Source: Branchiostoma floridae
Lineage: Eukaryota > Chordata > Leptocardii > Amphioxiformes > Branchiostomatidae
DNA: 64,000 nucleotides
Reading direction: 5' to 3'
NCBI RefSeq assembly: GCF_000003815.2
Contig: NC_049983.1
Span: forward strand, 24,636,432-24,700,431
Shown here: in pieces, positions 1-11,655 of the stretch
Numbering within the stretch: position 1 is the stretch's first letter
Layout: each line of letters begins with the position of its first letter
Notes under the pieces: generated by a model
The model's input: the letters and a program-made list of their open reading frames with translations, nothing else
Told to the model about the DNA's origin: nothing
Databases searched by the model: none
Program-made: the position numbers and the translations under genes

Positions 1-10
1 AATAGGGTTA

Positions 11-262
11 AGGTGCGCTCCCCCCGCACTTGTGTCAAACTAGGGTCACTGCAGGGTTCGAAAGATACTCAACAAATTTCAGAGATAAAGAACGAATTTT
101 CTTTCTTTTTGTGTATTTTGTCGTCTTCCAAGTCATGCTTTTACATATTACGCAATATCTAAATTGTAAAATATCGGAGAAAATAACAAAACAGTGACGC
201 AGTGAACGAACCTCGCAGTGACGCAAGCTTAAGCTTGACACAAGTGCGGTGGGAGCGCACCT
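11..262. mobile_element. Harbinger-type MITE, 252 bp, TTA target duplication
   Basis: The ends are inverted: AGGTGCGCTCCC on the left pairs with GGGAGCGCACCT on the right, and the match continues inward through CACTTGTGTCAA / TTGACACAAGTG and the sub-terminal GTCACTGC motif. The element is flanked on both sides by TTA (8-10 and 263-265). A 3 bp TWA duplication is typical of PIF/Harbinger transposons. There is no coding capacity, so it is a non-autonomous copy. Confidence 0.8.
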
Positions 263-810
263 TTATAGTCAGTGATATAGCAAACTCATCCCGCCGCTTG
301 ATTACCTGTTATGTTGCGCATCATATCACTTGGATGATTTTGCAAACCCTGATAACATACAAACTGATAAATGTTGGAATAAAACATCCCTTATGCTTGA
401 TAGTAGTACTCATGAACAGCAGTCTAGACGGATCAATTCTGACACCCACGTAGCGTATCGTCTGTAATGTCACCACTGGCTAACCAGGAGGGCCTTTTGT
501 GTCGGAGAATCAGTGATATGTCTCCATATGGGGGTGGTAGAAAATGGACATTCTTTTGCACAAGGTTTCAATCAATGACACTGCTCTATAGTGACCCAGC
601 AACATGGCTTAACCAGCTATCAACTGAAGAGTAAAATCTTTGGAGAGGTTTTGTAAATTCTTGTAGTTTTTGAGATAAGTATAGTACTTCTACAAATGAT
701 TAAGGTCAGCATTACCGACAGCCTTTTAGATCAATGCGTCCAAGAGAATATTTCGGGGAGGGTTGGGTAGGGGGGTTGGGTTTGTGGGGGGGGGGGTGCT
801 TAACTGAAGG

Positions 811-1170
811 GCCGCCCCTCGGATAGGACGTTAAATGGAGGTCCCGTGTATTGGGAGAATCACACCCCGAAAACGTTTAAGAACGCCCACACGTGCGATG
901 GTGCGGTGTGAGATGGAGCAACTCCTTCTGTCTGGAGTTGGTGATTCACTTCAAATCACCCAGTCGGGAGACCTGGCGCATCCCCGTCTTGTAAGTAACC
1001 AGCGAAAGGGTATGTCACCCCGTAAGGGCGGTATAACCCCACCGTGTATAAACATGTGCGAACATGTGTGTCTGGCGGCTTTGAAAAAGTGTCCCTTGAC
1101 ACCTGTTCCGCCATACTCTCCATTCTCATAGTATTTGGAGAATCCAAATAAATAAGTAAATAAATAAATT
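811..1170 (+). repeat. SINE-related dispersed repeat fragment
   Basis: The stretch with CCTCGGATAGGACGTTAAAT, GGAGGTCCCGTGT and GTGCGGTGTGAG matches 46965-47065 in the same order, so this is a dispersed repeat and not a gene. The later part, ending in an AAATAAATAAGTAAATAAAT-like tail, does not match the other copy, so the element is either a variant or a composite. The 98-codon plus-strand frame at 835-1131 lies inside it and is rejected as coding. A run of 11 G lies just before, at 786-796. Confidence 0.6.
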
Positions 1171-4100
1171 TAAAAAATGATGCTAAGAGTACAATTCTCA
1201 ATGCTGTCATTTGGCCTTATATAGGCTTGCTTTGTAACTTAATCATATTTAAGGCACATCCGAGAGTGAGTACAAAAGATGAGGCGGAAGTATACCCTAC
1301 CGAAGGACGCTGACGCACAGTTGCATGATTGAAGGGTCCGGGATAATTCCCAAACTACCTCCTGTGCTCCTGCCGTTCCCTGTTCCAAAAATAACTCCTG
1401 AATTATGCTCTCTTTCCTATCATTATCATCAATTACTTCTTTGGTGAAACTTTGACGTACGATGCTTATCTTGCAGCTAACAGCCGATGAATGTGTGTAC
1501 TTAACTTAAGTGTTACTATTTATGGACTGCCGTAGTAGTAAGCTTTTTGTCTGATGACAACCCGAGATATACATCACATCCTGCCTGCAGCGTTTATGAT
1601 ACAAAACAAAGCCGTCGGCATCGCAGGGCGATTAGGCTAAAGTTGGTTCAATTAAATGGATGTGACCAAAGAAGAACGGAAACTGAATAATAATTTGCTC
1701 ATTACACCATATCCAGTGTGTCCAATCATTTCTACTGCATTCCTGACCACTTAGATTTCCATTTCATGAGTACCTTTTTGTTAGTCCAACTTTTATTAGG
1801 TTTAGTTTTAACATCGGTTTCGGGGGGGGGGGGGCTGTACCCCGAGGGTGTAAAAAATAAGCCTAACTTCTCGAGCTTTCTTATAATTTTACTGCAGTCT
1901 CTGAAACAGAAGAGTGGAATCTCTAACACGTTTAAAGTTTGTGCTTCATCGACTTACGAACTTGTGCTGGATGTGGACTTAGGTGTCATCATATACTTCT
2001 TTACACGGAATAGACGTAAAGTATGGACATATCTTGCGAATCCTGTCGTCACAATCTTGCATTTTCTGTACCCGGAAGCATGAGCGAGCGTCATGTACCA
2101 TATCGAAGTGGCTGTCTCGTCTGCAGTGTTTTCTCTCGGATTTAAACCCCATTACCGTGCATGCCAGGCTCTATCTTCCGTGATATATCTCCGGCAGCCG
2201 CCCAAGGCATCGCTTGAAGCCGTCCTTGATATTTTGGTGATTATTGAAATGAATGACGAATAAATCCGCACATCGCTAGGGGCGGTTGTGTGGCTGCTTG
2301 GTGCATGGAGATAACATACAACAGACGCACGTTGTAACTTCTTCTTTCTTGCATTATAATCTGATCATTCTTTTCTATCACCTACGCTGCAGTTATCATG
2401 CCAGGAGAATGGTGATCGGAGAATATACATATCATGTAGGGTCCTGTGGGAGACACTTAGAAACTCGCCCCAATATATCACTTAGCCCTGTTAAATCCCC
2501 ACCTTGATTGTGACTATACAGTTTATACACGAACAGCTGATTCTAATTACAGTAAATATGCCAAGGTCGATGTTAACAGCCTGAACCAAAATACGTCGCT
2601 ATAACCGACGATGTAGGTAAAATTGCTTGGTACAAGTTTTACTCCTTGAATCGGTAGTATATCACATACCACCAACAGCCGAAGCTACTCTAAGGCCTCG
2701 TTAAAGCTCGTCAACTGAGTTGAAAGTTGGATAGTTTTGATGGATAACGTTGTTCTCTGCGCGTTGGAGACGTGTCTTTATCACCACAACAACACTCTTT
2801 ATTGACAATAGCTTATTAATCTGCAGTGTATCAGCAGGGGGTTGGATGATGGATGTACGTGCGTAAAAGTTAAAAGATAAGACGGCGTATTTCTGTCATA
2901 ATCCTAAAAGCTGTAATTGTAAGTGCACCGTATGCCACTTCCATCCCCGCAGGGGCTGGTACTTAACGTGAAATTGTCGACGTTTAAATCATCGCATAAA
3001 ACATATCCGCTAGTTGTGCCAATTATCTCTGCAACAAAAACTTTTAGATCCTTTAATATGTCATAAAGTAGTTCGTTTCTTTAACAGTTTGTCTTCCCAT
3101 TACTTAATTCTATCCAGTTGATACCGTGAAACCCACTAAGGTACCACTTAAATACCATGGTTGGCACAGTGATGCCGACTCCTTATCCAGACCTCTCCCA
3201 CTGAGCTGATATATAACTTATAAGCGACACTGAAGTCTGTTGAGAACACATTAGTGCCAATTCTGCGATCCTGTTGGTACAAGTTCAACATTAACAGAGA
3301 CACTGATCTTTACGTGGAATGCTCATTGGGACCAATCAGTTAGAAATTCTGACCTAATGGTCATTGTACGAACTCAAGATGGCCCAAACGTTCATTGTTT
3401 AACGAAACTTCACTTGAAGTATTCCCGGAAGCACTATTACTTCTCTCAGGTCTTTTCTTTCAGCGGCTTTGTTCGTAATTGTTAAGTGCCATATGAGCTT
3501 TACACAGAGTACTAGTTAATGTCATTGGTGAAAACGCGTCCCTGTACAATAGAAACCCAATACTCTGAGTTAACCAAAAGTTACCAACTAACACATGAAT
3601 ATGGCCAGTCGCCCATTCCATTCCAGTCCTGTGTTAAACGGTTCACTGGTGTTTTTAGAACAAAGTTCCTGTTGTATTCCTGGGATGATGTCAAAAGCGA
3701 AGAGCTGATATGTACGCACACACAAGGGAAATGGCACCATTAAGTGGGCCCAAACCGCAATGGGGTTCAGAACTTAAATGAGAAGCAAGGACTTAACAGT
3801 CCGCTTTGAGATCCGTATGAGATGCTGTTTTAACAATCTTTAGTCGTCGCATTAGACATTAAGTCATCCAACTAATATTCGTGAGCGTTCGTTGTTTCAC
3901 TTGGATTCCATTGTACCTTGAGTTGTATCTTAATTAATCGTTACAACTTTTGTGAAGATTGGCTCACCAGTTTCGTAGACCTCTTTGGTGAGTACGGTGT
4001 CGTAGCTGACAAGGGTGAACTGAGACAGCTCCAGATTCAGCAGACCTTGTACCGAGGCACTTCCATTCTTCCAGTCATACGTCACCTCGTTCGTGGTGTA

Positions 4101-4242
4101 GCCATCTGCAATGTAGAACAGTTCTAATTATAATAGGTTTGCATACGTTTCGCCGGCGCTTGCTAGATGAATACCAAAAGTGCTAGTACGATGTTTGGAA
4201 TTAGCATCCATTGCAGTCTTCGGACGGGGCTGTTTCCTATTT

Positions 4243-4461
4243 AACGTTGGCTAGGATCTCTTGTGCCGAGAAAGGGAGTTTGTCGTGGAAGGGAGGTTCG
4301 TCCCGTTTCGAAGACTGCGAAAGGTCGGTGAGAAGAAAGACCAATTAAAAAGCACTTAGACGCAATCGGCATGGACGTGTGAAATCCCTGTCTTCGAGAC
4401 GGGCCGAAACTCTCTTCCACGGCAAACTCCCTTTCCGGCACATGAGAACCTAGCCAACGTT
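4243..4461. repeat. Snap-back inverted repeat, arms about 73 bp
   Basis: Left arm 4243-4315 (AACGTTGGCTAGG ... CGAAGAC) is the inverse of right arm 4390-4461 (GTCTTCG ... CCTAGCCAACGTT) with roughly a dozen differences, separated by a loop of about 74 bp. The layout fits a foldback MITE. No clear target duplication was found. Confidence 0.75.
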
Positions 4462-6272
4462 GAAAATCGCGAACACATGCATGCCCCAAATATTTTTTTA
4501 AACCTTGGTTGATGTCCGTTCCTACCAAAGATCTGTTTCTAAAGCTGTTAACGTTATAACAACTAGTCCCTTTCAGACATTATTTCAGTCTCCCACCTTC
4601 TGAGGAAATGGGGAAATCTGATTCATAGATTCGATCCGTTGGTCCAACCAAGAAAGACTTTTACTTTATTTCTTTTGCTACTGTATGATATGTATAATTG
4701 GTTTAATCCACGAAAACCAAAATACATTGCAGCGCCTTCTGCTCAGCAGCGTCTTCCGCACAAGAAACAAATACAAATACTACTGAGGATTACTAATGGT
4801 TGATTCTTATTTGCATGTTCCTGCCCATGTGGGCTAAATGCAGCAAATTCCATGATGGGATACTAACGACTAAGTACTATGTTATGTATATCTAACGTTT
4901 ACATGTCCCGCCCCTTTTCTTTAAAAATGTGTGTACGAACTCACAGAGTTTTTGTTGTTCAGTGTTACAGTGAGGGCAGGCAGATAATCCATATTTTTGC
5001 ATGATTAGCCAAGCATGCCGGCTACAGCCGAGAAAAGTCTGACAAGTCTGCGCATGCATGCAAATCTTCCATCTTCAATGACTTTTCATGTTTCAATAAT
5101 CAGACCATTTGATTACGGCTCCATACTGTATAATCTACCGCTTAATCCTATGTTTTAGTTACAAATGGCTGCAGAAGAACCTCATGCTTGTGCTTTTGTT
5201 TTTGCTTGAGAGAAACTGAATCAAACGGAAAGAGTTTTATTCTTGTTATGATCCTCTCGTCACATGCAGCATCAGTTACCTTCTTAAGCTTCTACTTACG
5301 TATAGCAGTATTGTCAGAAAATGAGTATGGAAAAAAAACTGTAAACCTTTAGCTACTTTAATTTATAGCTCATTTACATTGACATCTGCTCCGGAAACGC
5401 AATGCACTTTTACTAAGGTCTGGTTCTTTCTCAGGCTAACTTGGAATCTAATCTAAATTTATGTTGGTAGAATTTTGATTTCTAATGACAGTTGAATCTT
5501 TACGCACAACTATTTGTGTCTTACAACCTCTTATGTTTTTCTTTACATTCTGTCGTCGTTTGTGTTTTCAATTTCATTCTGAACCCTTGACGTTCTTTTC
5601 TGGCAACATACAACCCGCCCCAGAATCACTCAGTCGGAAAGTTCATGTAACGTTTCTAGGAACACGCCTGTCTTATCATCCCATGTATAGCTCCAACTTC
5701 CCGGGCCCCGAGTCCTGTTGCTACTGTTTCGGCAGTTCTGTTTTATTACCAGGAGGAACATGTAATCCCGGGCAAATGTCTCCTTTCCTTTAACAGCCTC
5801 CCTTGGGCGATTTGGACCTAAGCAATTTAGAGTCCCGGTACTCCATGACGACATGACATCAGTTACGCACGGAGGCAAGGCTCGGCACAGTCACTGGCAA
5901 TGCCTCCCTGCTTTAGGGAGTTGCAGGAATTATGTTGTGAAGAAAATCCTAGCCTGGGGCAAGAGTTATCACTGGACAAAATGGATACGGATGCGGGCAT
6001 ATACCGCGGTATTCGTTAGGTGCGGATGCGGAAGAATCCAAACAAATACGAACGAATCACAGATTCTAATAGGATACGACAAAACACTGAACAGATACGA
6101 TACTGTATCCGCTAGGATGAAAAATACGAAGAGGTACTATGTCGTATACAGTTGGATCCCTTACTGTTAACAAATACGAAAATGTCATTTGCTCGAATCC
6201 TTCAATTTGGAAATCTGCAATGTTCAATCTGGCTCTGAGTTTTCCTTTGCGTCATAAAACATTTTACCCATC

Positions 6273-6502
6273 NNNNNNNNNNNNNNNNNNNNNNNNNNNN
6301 NNNNNNNNNNNNNNNNNNNNNNNNNNNNNNNNNNNNNNNNNNNNNNNNNNNNNNNNNNNNNNNNNNNNNNNNNNNNNNNNNNNNNNNNNNNNNNNNNNNN
6401 NNNNNNNNNNNNNNNNNNNNNNNNNNNNNNNNNNNNNNNNNNNNNNNNNNNNNNNNNNNNNNNNNNNNNNNNNNNNNNNNNNNNNNNNNNNNNNNNNNNN
6501 NN
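6273..6502. other. Assembly gap (230 N)
   Basis: Undetermined bases at the left border of the 145 bp array, between the left TIR and the first readable units. Frames that run through the N block are artefacts. Confidence 0.99.
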
Positions 6503-8225
6503 TGGAAATTCGTTGCCCCCACCTCACAGCACAGACGGTGATTTCAATAAGGGAAATACCCTTTCCGTATTTTCTATGGATTCGTTGCCCCACCTCACGG
6601 CAGACGGATCCTAGGAAATACCATTTCGTATTTTCTATGGATTTGTTACCCCCACCTCTCATTTTTCACAAAAAGTACAGGTTTCGCGAAAAGAAATTCG
6701 ATTTCCGATCAGACATACACATTTTTTGTCGACAAATGGTAATTTGCTCTCTTGAGCCAAAAAGAGCATTTTTCACAAAAAATACAGGTTTCGCGAAAAC
6801 AATGTCCGATTTCCTCGGAACCAACTTTATTGCATGCGGAAAATTCCTCGACATCAGACATACACCTTGTTTGTCGCAAAATGTAATTGCTCTCCTGAGN
6901 NNNNNNNNNNNNNNNNNNNNNNNNNNNNNNNNNNNNNNNNNNNNNNNNNNNNNNNNNNNNNNNNNNNNNNNNNNNNNNNNNNNNNNNNNNNNNNNNNNNN
7001 NNNNNNNNNNNNNNNNNNNNNNNNNNNNNNNNNNNNNNNNNNNNNNNNNNNNNNNNNNNNNNNNNNNNNNNNNNNNNNNNNNNNNNNNNNNNNNNNNNNN
7101 NNNNNNNNNNNNNNNNNNNNNNNNNNNNNNNNNNNNNNNNNCAGATATACACAATTTTTGTCGACAAATGGTAATTTGCTCTGCTGAGCCAAAAAGAGCA
7201 TTTTCACAAAAAGTACAGGTTTCGCGAAACAATGTCCGATTTCCTCGAAACCAACTTTATTGCATGCGGAACGGTTCCTCGACACCAGACATACACATTT
7301 TTTGTCGAAAAATTCCGTAATTTGCTATGCTGAGCCGCAAAGACCATTTCACGGCAAAAAGGCATCAAGGATAATCTGCACGATCCTAACGAATCTCTTT
7401 TCCGTATCAACTTTATTGCATGCGGAACGATTCCGCGACACCAAGGACCATACATATTTTTTGGCCCCGAAAAAATGGTAATTTGCTCTCCTTGAGCCGA
7501 AAAGGAGGCCATTTTTCACAAAAAATACATCCTACGCGAAACAATGTCCGAATTTTCCATGGATACCAACCCTTTATTGCATGCGGAATGGTTCCTCGGA
7601 CATCAGACATACCACATTTTTTGTCGAAAAATTGGTAATTTGCTCTGCTGAGCCAAAAAGAGCATTTTTCACAAAAAATTCAGGTTTCGCGAAACAATGT
7701 CCGATTTCCTCGAAACCAACTTTATTGCATGCGGAATGGTTCCTCGACATCAGACATACACATTTTTTGTCGACAAATGGTAATTTGCTCTCTTGAGCCA
7801 AAAAGAGCATTTTTCACAAAAAATACAGGTTTCGCGAAACAATGTCCGATTTCCTCGGAACCAACTTTATTGCATGCGGAAAAATTCCTCGACATCAGAC
7901 ATACACCTTGTTTGTCGCAAAATGGTAATTTGCTCCCCCGAGCCAAAAAGAGCATTTTTCACAAAAAATTCAGGTTTCGCGAAACAATGTCCGATTTCCT
8001 CGGAACCAACTTTATTGGATGCGGAATGGTTCCTCTACATCAGGCATATACCTTGTTTGTCGAAAAATGGTAATTTGCTCTCCTGAGCCAAAAAGAGCAT
8101 TTTTCACAAAAAATGCAGGTTTCGTGAAACGATGTCCGATTTTGTCGGAACCCATTTCATTGCATCAGACATACACCTTGTTTGTTGAAAACTATTAATT
8201 TGCTCTCCTGACCCAAAAAGAGCAT
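6503..8225. repeat. Tandem array, unit about 143-161 bp
   Basis: The landmark TGCATGCGGA recurs at about 6831, 7261, 7418, 7579, 7728 and 7871, with TGGATGCGGA at about 8017 and a truncated copy near 8161. Each unit also carries TTTCGCGAAA, CAATGTCCGATT, ATCAGACATACAC and GAGCCAAAAAGAGCATTT. Spacings vary because of small indels. The open frames across these units are periodic by-products of the array and are not genes. Confidence 0.9.
6900..7141. other. Assembly gap (242 N)
   Basis: Undetermined bases inside the 145 bp tandem array. The copy number of the array cannot be read from this window. Confidence 0.99.
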
Positions 8226-8777
8226 TTCCATGTTCGTTGACAGCCAGGGATCCATGTATATACGACAGCGTATTCCTTGTGTGTTATAATTCCAGCAGAT
8301 ACAGTGTCGCATCTGTTCGGTACTTTGGCGTATCCTTTAGAATCTGGGATTCGTTCGTATTTGTTCGGAATCTTCCGCATCCACATTTGAGAGATTTGAC
8401 GGATACCTTGGTATCTGCCGGGATCCGTACCCATCCGTACGCTGTAGAAAGGCTATAAATGGCTAAATGAAATATAACAAAATACACAGGATTCGAGTGT
8501 TTAATTGTATTAAAGCTACAAGTGACAAGTAGAATCTTTAGAAAGGCGTCCTAACAGAAATTCTGCCTGCGCCTATCGAACGGTTTAATACACTTCTCCC
8601 GGCCATTCAGCGTCGATCTGGTAAAATAATAGTAACTTGTTGCTTGTTTCATGTGTTTTGTCCGGGTCAAATGCGTGTCACAGCCACTGTGCTTTTTAAA
8701 TGTAAATTTATTCGGTGTTAATTGGTAAACAAGCAATCAGCACCAACGGGGGGCAGGTCTCCGTTCGGGCCAGATGA

Positions 8778-9020
8778 GAGTCATGTGACAGGGAGTACCC
8801 AATGACAGGCAAGTCTGGGGATTTCAAATGTACCGTTATGCGAGACGAAGCAAGCATTTTCCGGGCCTCTGTTGCGAGAGGAGAAGAAATGGAGAAAGTT
8901 TGGACCTGTTTTACCTCTGAAGTTCTGGTCGGGACTTTGCTTTCCAGCTGGGACCCCGCCGACCCAAAGAACGCCAAGCTATATGCGCTAGGATGCCTGG
9001 ATTCTGTACAAAGTTGATGA
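8778..9020 (+). other. Unassigned open stretch, 71-79 codons
   Basis: After an in-frame stop near 8775, a plus-strand frame runs to a stop at 9015-9017, with a Met at 8802. The peptide has an even composition, includes KVWTCFTSEVLVGTLLSSWD and ends LGCLDSVQS. The minus strand is open over 8708-8977 as well. I recognise no family, and the stretch sits inside intron 5 next to repeat elements, so a transposon remnant or chance is more likely than a gene. Confidence 0.15.
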
Positions 9021-9359
9021 GGCGGATTATGTTGGAGATTTGTGCAAGGTCACGGAATGGTAAATTCACTTTGAGCCGAGATTGCAAGGTGAACAAACTT
9101 TGCGACCTATCCAACACAAGTCATATGGATCGGACTGCGCAAATCTCAGCGGATTATTCCTCCTTCCGTAGCCTGTTGGAACCGTGTGCTCTTTTTAATA
9201 ACTACCCCTGGTCCCGGCCCCGGAGTGTCGCTGGACAATGGAGTCTGAGTTGGACCAATTGGTTGGACACAGCACAGAATCGTGAATCATTTTGAAATTG
9301 CACAGTCACTGCGATTGATCCCAATGCCATCGACGTTAACTACAAGTTTTGAATAAAAG

Positions 9360-9990
9360 GCCGCAAAATTATATACCTGGATATAAGAGTATATGGATAT
9401 TTCCGATCCAACCAAATGCGAAACCTGTATCCCCACTTATTTGCTACGTATACTTTTCTTGGATCCCATTCAAGAAAATCCGAAATCTGAATTGTTCCGT
9501 ACCTGCTAAGCCGTTCGAGTCTAGACAAAATACGGGGGATACAGCTTTCGGATTTGGTTAGGATCCGGGAAAATCCGCATTTCGTATCTGCATAAACGTA
9601 TCCAAAATACGGGCGGATACAGCTTTCGGATTTGGTTAGGATCCGGGAAAATCCGCATTTCGTATCTGCATAAACGTATCCAAAATACGGGCGGATACCA
9701 CTTTCGGATTTAGTTAGAATCCGAGAAAGTCCGAATTTCGTATCTACGTATACGTAGCAAATACGTTTGGGATTTGGTTAGTATACGGAAAAATACCGAC
9801 GTTTCGACGTGTTCTCCGCGGTAAGGATACGAAAAAATACCAATGGGATCCACTACCGTATTTGCCAAAAATACGGATTTCGTATTTTTCCGTGTTTAAT
9901 TAGTCCGGATTCGAGAAAATCCGAAATTTCGGATCCGTAACAGATTCCGCTCGCATCTGTCCGTAAACGATCGTATCCTTCAAGGATACG
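9360..9990. repeat. Repeat-rich segment with a 78 bp tandem repeat
   Basis: A 78 bp unit beginning ACAGCTTTCGGATTTGGTTA starts at 9541 and 9619, with a diverged third copy at about 9697. The flanks to 9990 are full of short relatives of the same motifs (GGATCC, ATACGG, CCGTATTT, TCCGAAAT) on both strands. The vocabulary of GGATAC and TACGAA words resembles the TIR arms of the element at 5983-8437, so this may be a related, broken copy; that link is inference. Confidence 0.7.
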
Positions 9991-10894
9991 GAAAGATAAC
10001 GGCCCGGATTTGACTGCATTTGAACCCATTTTTTCCAGTGTATAATGATGTACCTGCAGTGAGGTTTGTTCGGGGATCATGCTTCTTTTGCTATCAAGTG
10101 CACCCTGTCTTTTAGGAGTAACCCTCCCGTACGATCCTGTGCGTAGATACAATGTCCGAAAAGTACCGACTTCAATCATCAGGGAAGTTAAGTCGCCAAA
10201 GTCTACTTTTTGTCCTACGTCTTTTCCGTACTAAACGGAACATTCATCACTGGAGAGCTACACCTATTCTTTGAGCCTCACACACGGCACCAACTTGCTC
10301 ATTTCACAATCAAACTTATTGGTAAGAATTCCCTCCTGATGTTGCCATGTGTCTTCCATTTTCAACAAATCCAACACGATAAGAAGCTGTTCCACCTCGC
10401 AACCACACGTTGAGTGGGCGGATTGTGTAAAAGAACACGGTGTCTGTCTTCCTCTTAGTTTTACGTTGAAGAGGTTCATCAGTCACGTATGAATCAGGTT
10501 ACAGCAATTTTTCTTCAATCAATGACTGTTTTGTAAAGGTACAGTACATACCTCTCAAATTTTCGATGTCTACCAGCACATCTTCGTCATGGGGAATGAC
10601 ATAGTCTCAGTTCTCGCGAGCTTTTATCTTTTGTGATCGCCATATGTTATCCCCATTGGTATTGTACTTCAATTTTAGTTGTAAACATTAAGCCATGTGT
10701 CTAGCTAGATCTGCATCCATTTCTTTTTTCCTTCTTTCCGGTCTGCTCAAGTAAACGTTAAAGGCCGCTGTAGAGCCTTTTCGGTTAGAGTGATACATGG
10801 CCATTAATGTTTGTTAAGACAGCAGTAATCCTTGTATCAGTGAACGATATGTTGACTAAGCCCCTTAATACATCACAAATGCCCACTAGCCGGG

Positions 10895-11082
10895 CCAGTA
10901 TCAGTTTGGCTTTTGGCATGAAGGAAATCGAGCGCTGTATTGAATCATTCCATTTGCTTATATCAGCTGAGACTCACATTTCTGACTCTTCTGATTTTTC
11001 ATGTCTACAAGATATGCTTGTATGCGTGTATGGTCGAGAGTAATAGAGCTGGACTGAGCGGTAGACTTCAGTTTGTAAGCTT

Positions 11083-11114
<32 letters not shown>

Positions 11115-11655
11115 TTATGTGAAAACCATGTTACAAAATAAACCAGGAAATCCTTGATATAGCATCTATGCTTTAAAACTTTGTTAAAAAAGATTTTGAG
11201 AATTTGAAATATCTTTTTTTCCATATCACGATGTTTTGGAAAAAAGGAGAGTATATATCAGAGTATATAGATGGGCTAGTATCATTTTGCAAGTTGGCTT
11301 CTGTCATGAAAGAAATCAAGTGCTGTATTACATCATTCAATTTAATACGTTTCTCAGCTGAGGATTACATTTCCGACTCTTTTATTTTCTCATCTATCCA
11401 AGCTAGGCTCTAGCCATAAAATGCTTGTATCATCGAGAGTTATAGAGCTGGACTGAACCTTAGACTTCAGTTTGTAAGGATGAAAGCTATATGATTGTAC
11501 ATATACATATTACGTGAAAACCGCCCATTATACAAAATAAACCAGGCAATCTTTAATAGGGCATCTATACTTGAAAACTTTGTCGAAAAAGGACTTGAGA
11601 ACTTGCTATCTCTTTTCTTCATATCACGATCTATTGAAAAAAGATTTCACAATAT
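10895..11655. repeat. Tandem duplication, unit about 380-390 bp
   Basis: Two diverged copies follow each other. Shared landmarks include CAGCTGAG(G)A..ACATTTC, ATAGAGCTGGACTGA, AGACTTCAGTTTGTAAG, CAAAATAAACCAGG and CATATCACGAT, spaced about 380-390 bp apart. The first copy carries a (TA)n run at about 11088-11115 that the second lacks. No coding sense is visible. Confidence 0.8.

Larger units (their letters stand above)
5983..8437. mobile_element. TIR-bounded element filled with about 145 bp tandem repeats
   Basis: A left arm of about 200 bp (5983-6182) reappears inverted at 8228-8437. Shared blocks include GATGCGGAAGA, ACAAATACGAACGAATC, CAGATTCTA, ACTGTATC and GTCGTATA. Between them lies a tandem array. 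This looks like a non-autonomous transposon with long TIRs whose interior has expanded into a satellite. No transposase frame is visible. It lies in intron 5 of the receptor gene. Two N runs interrupt it, so its true length is unknown. The family is not recognised. Confidence 0.75.

Noticed and set aside
6139-8086. Frames of 100-390 codons around 6.1-8.1 kb
   Set aside because: They run through N blocks or across the 145 bp array on both strands; no domain is visible.
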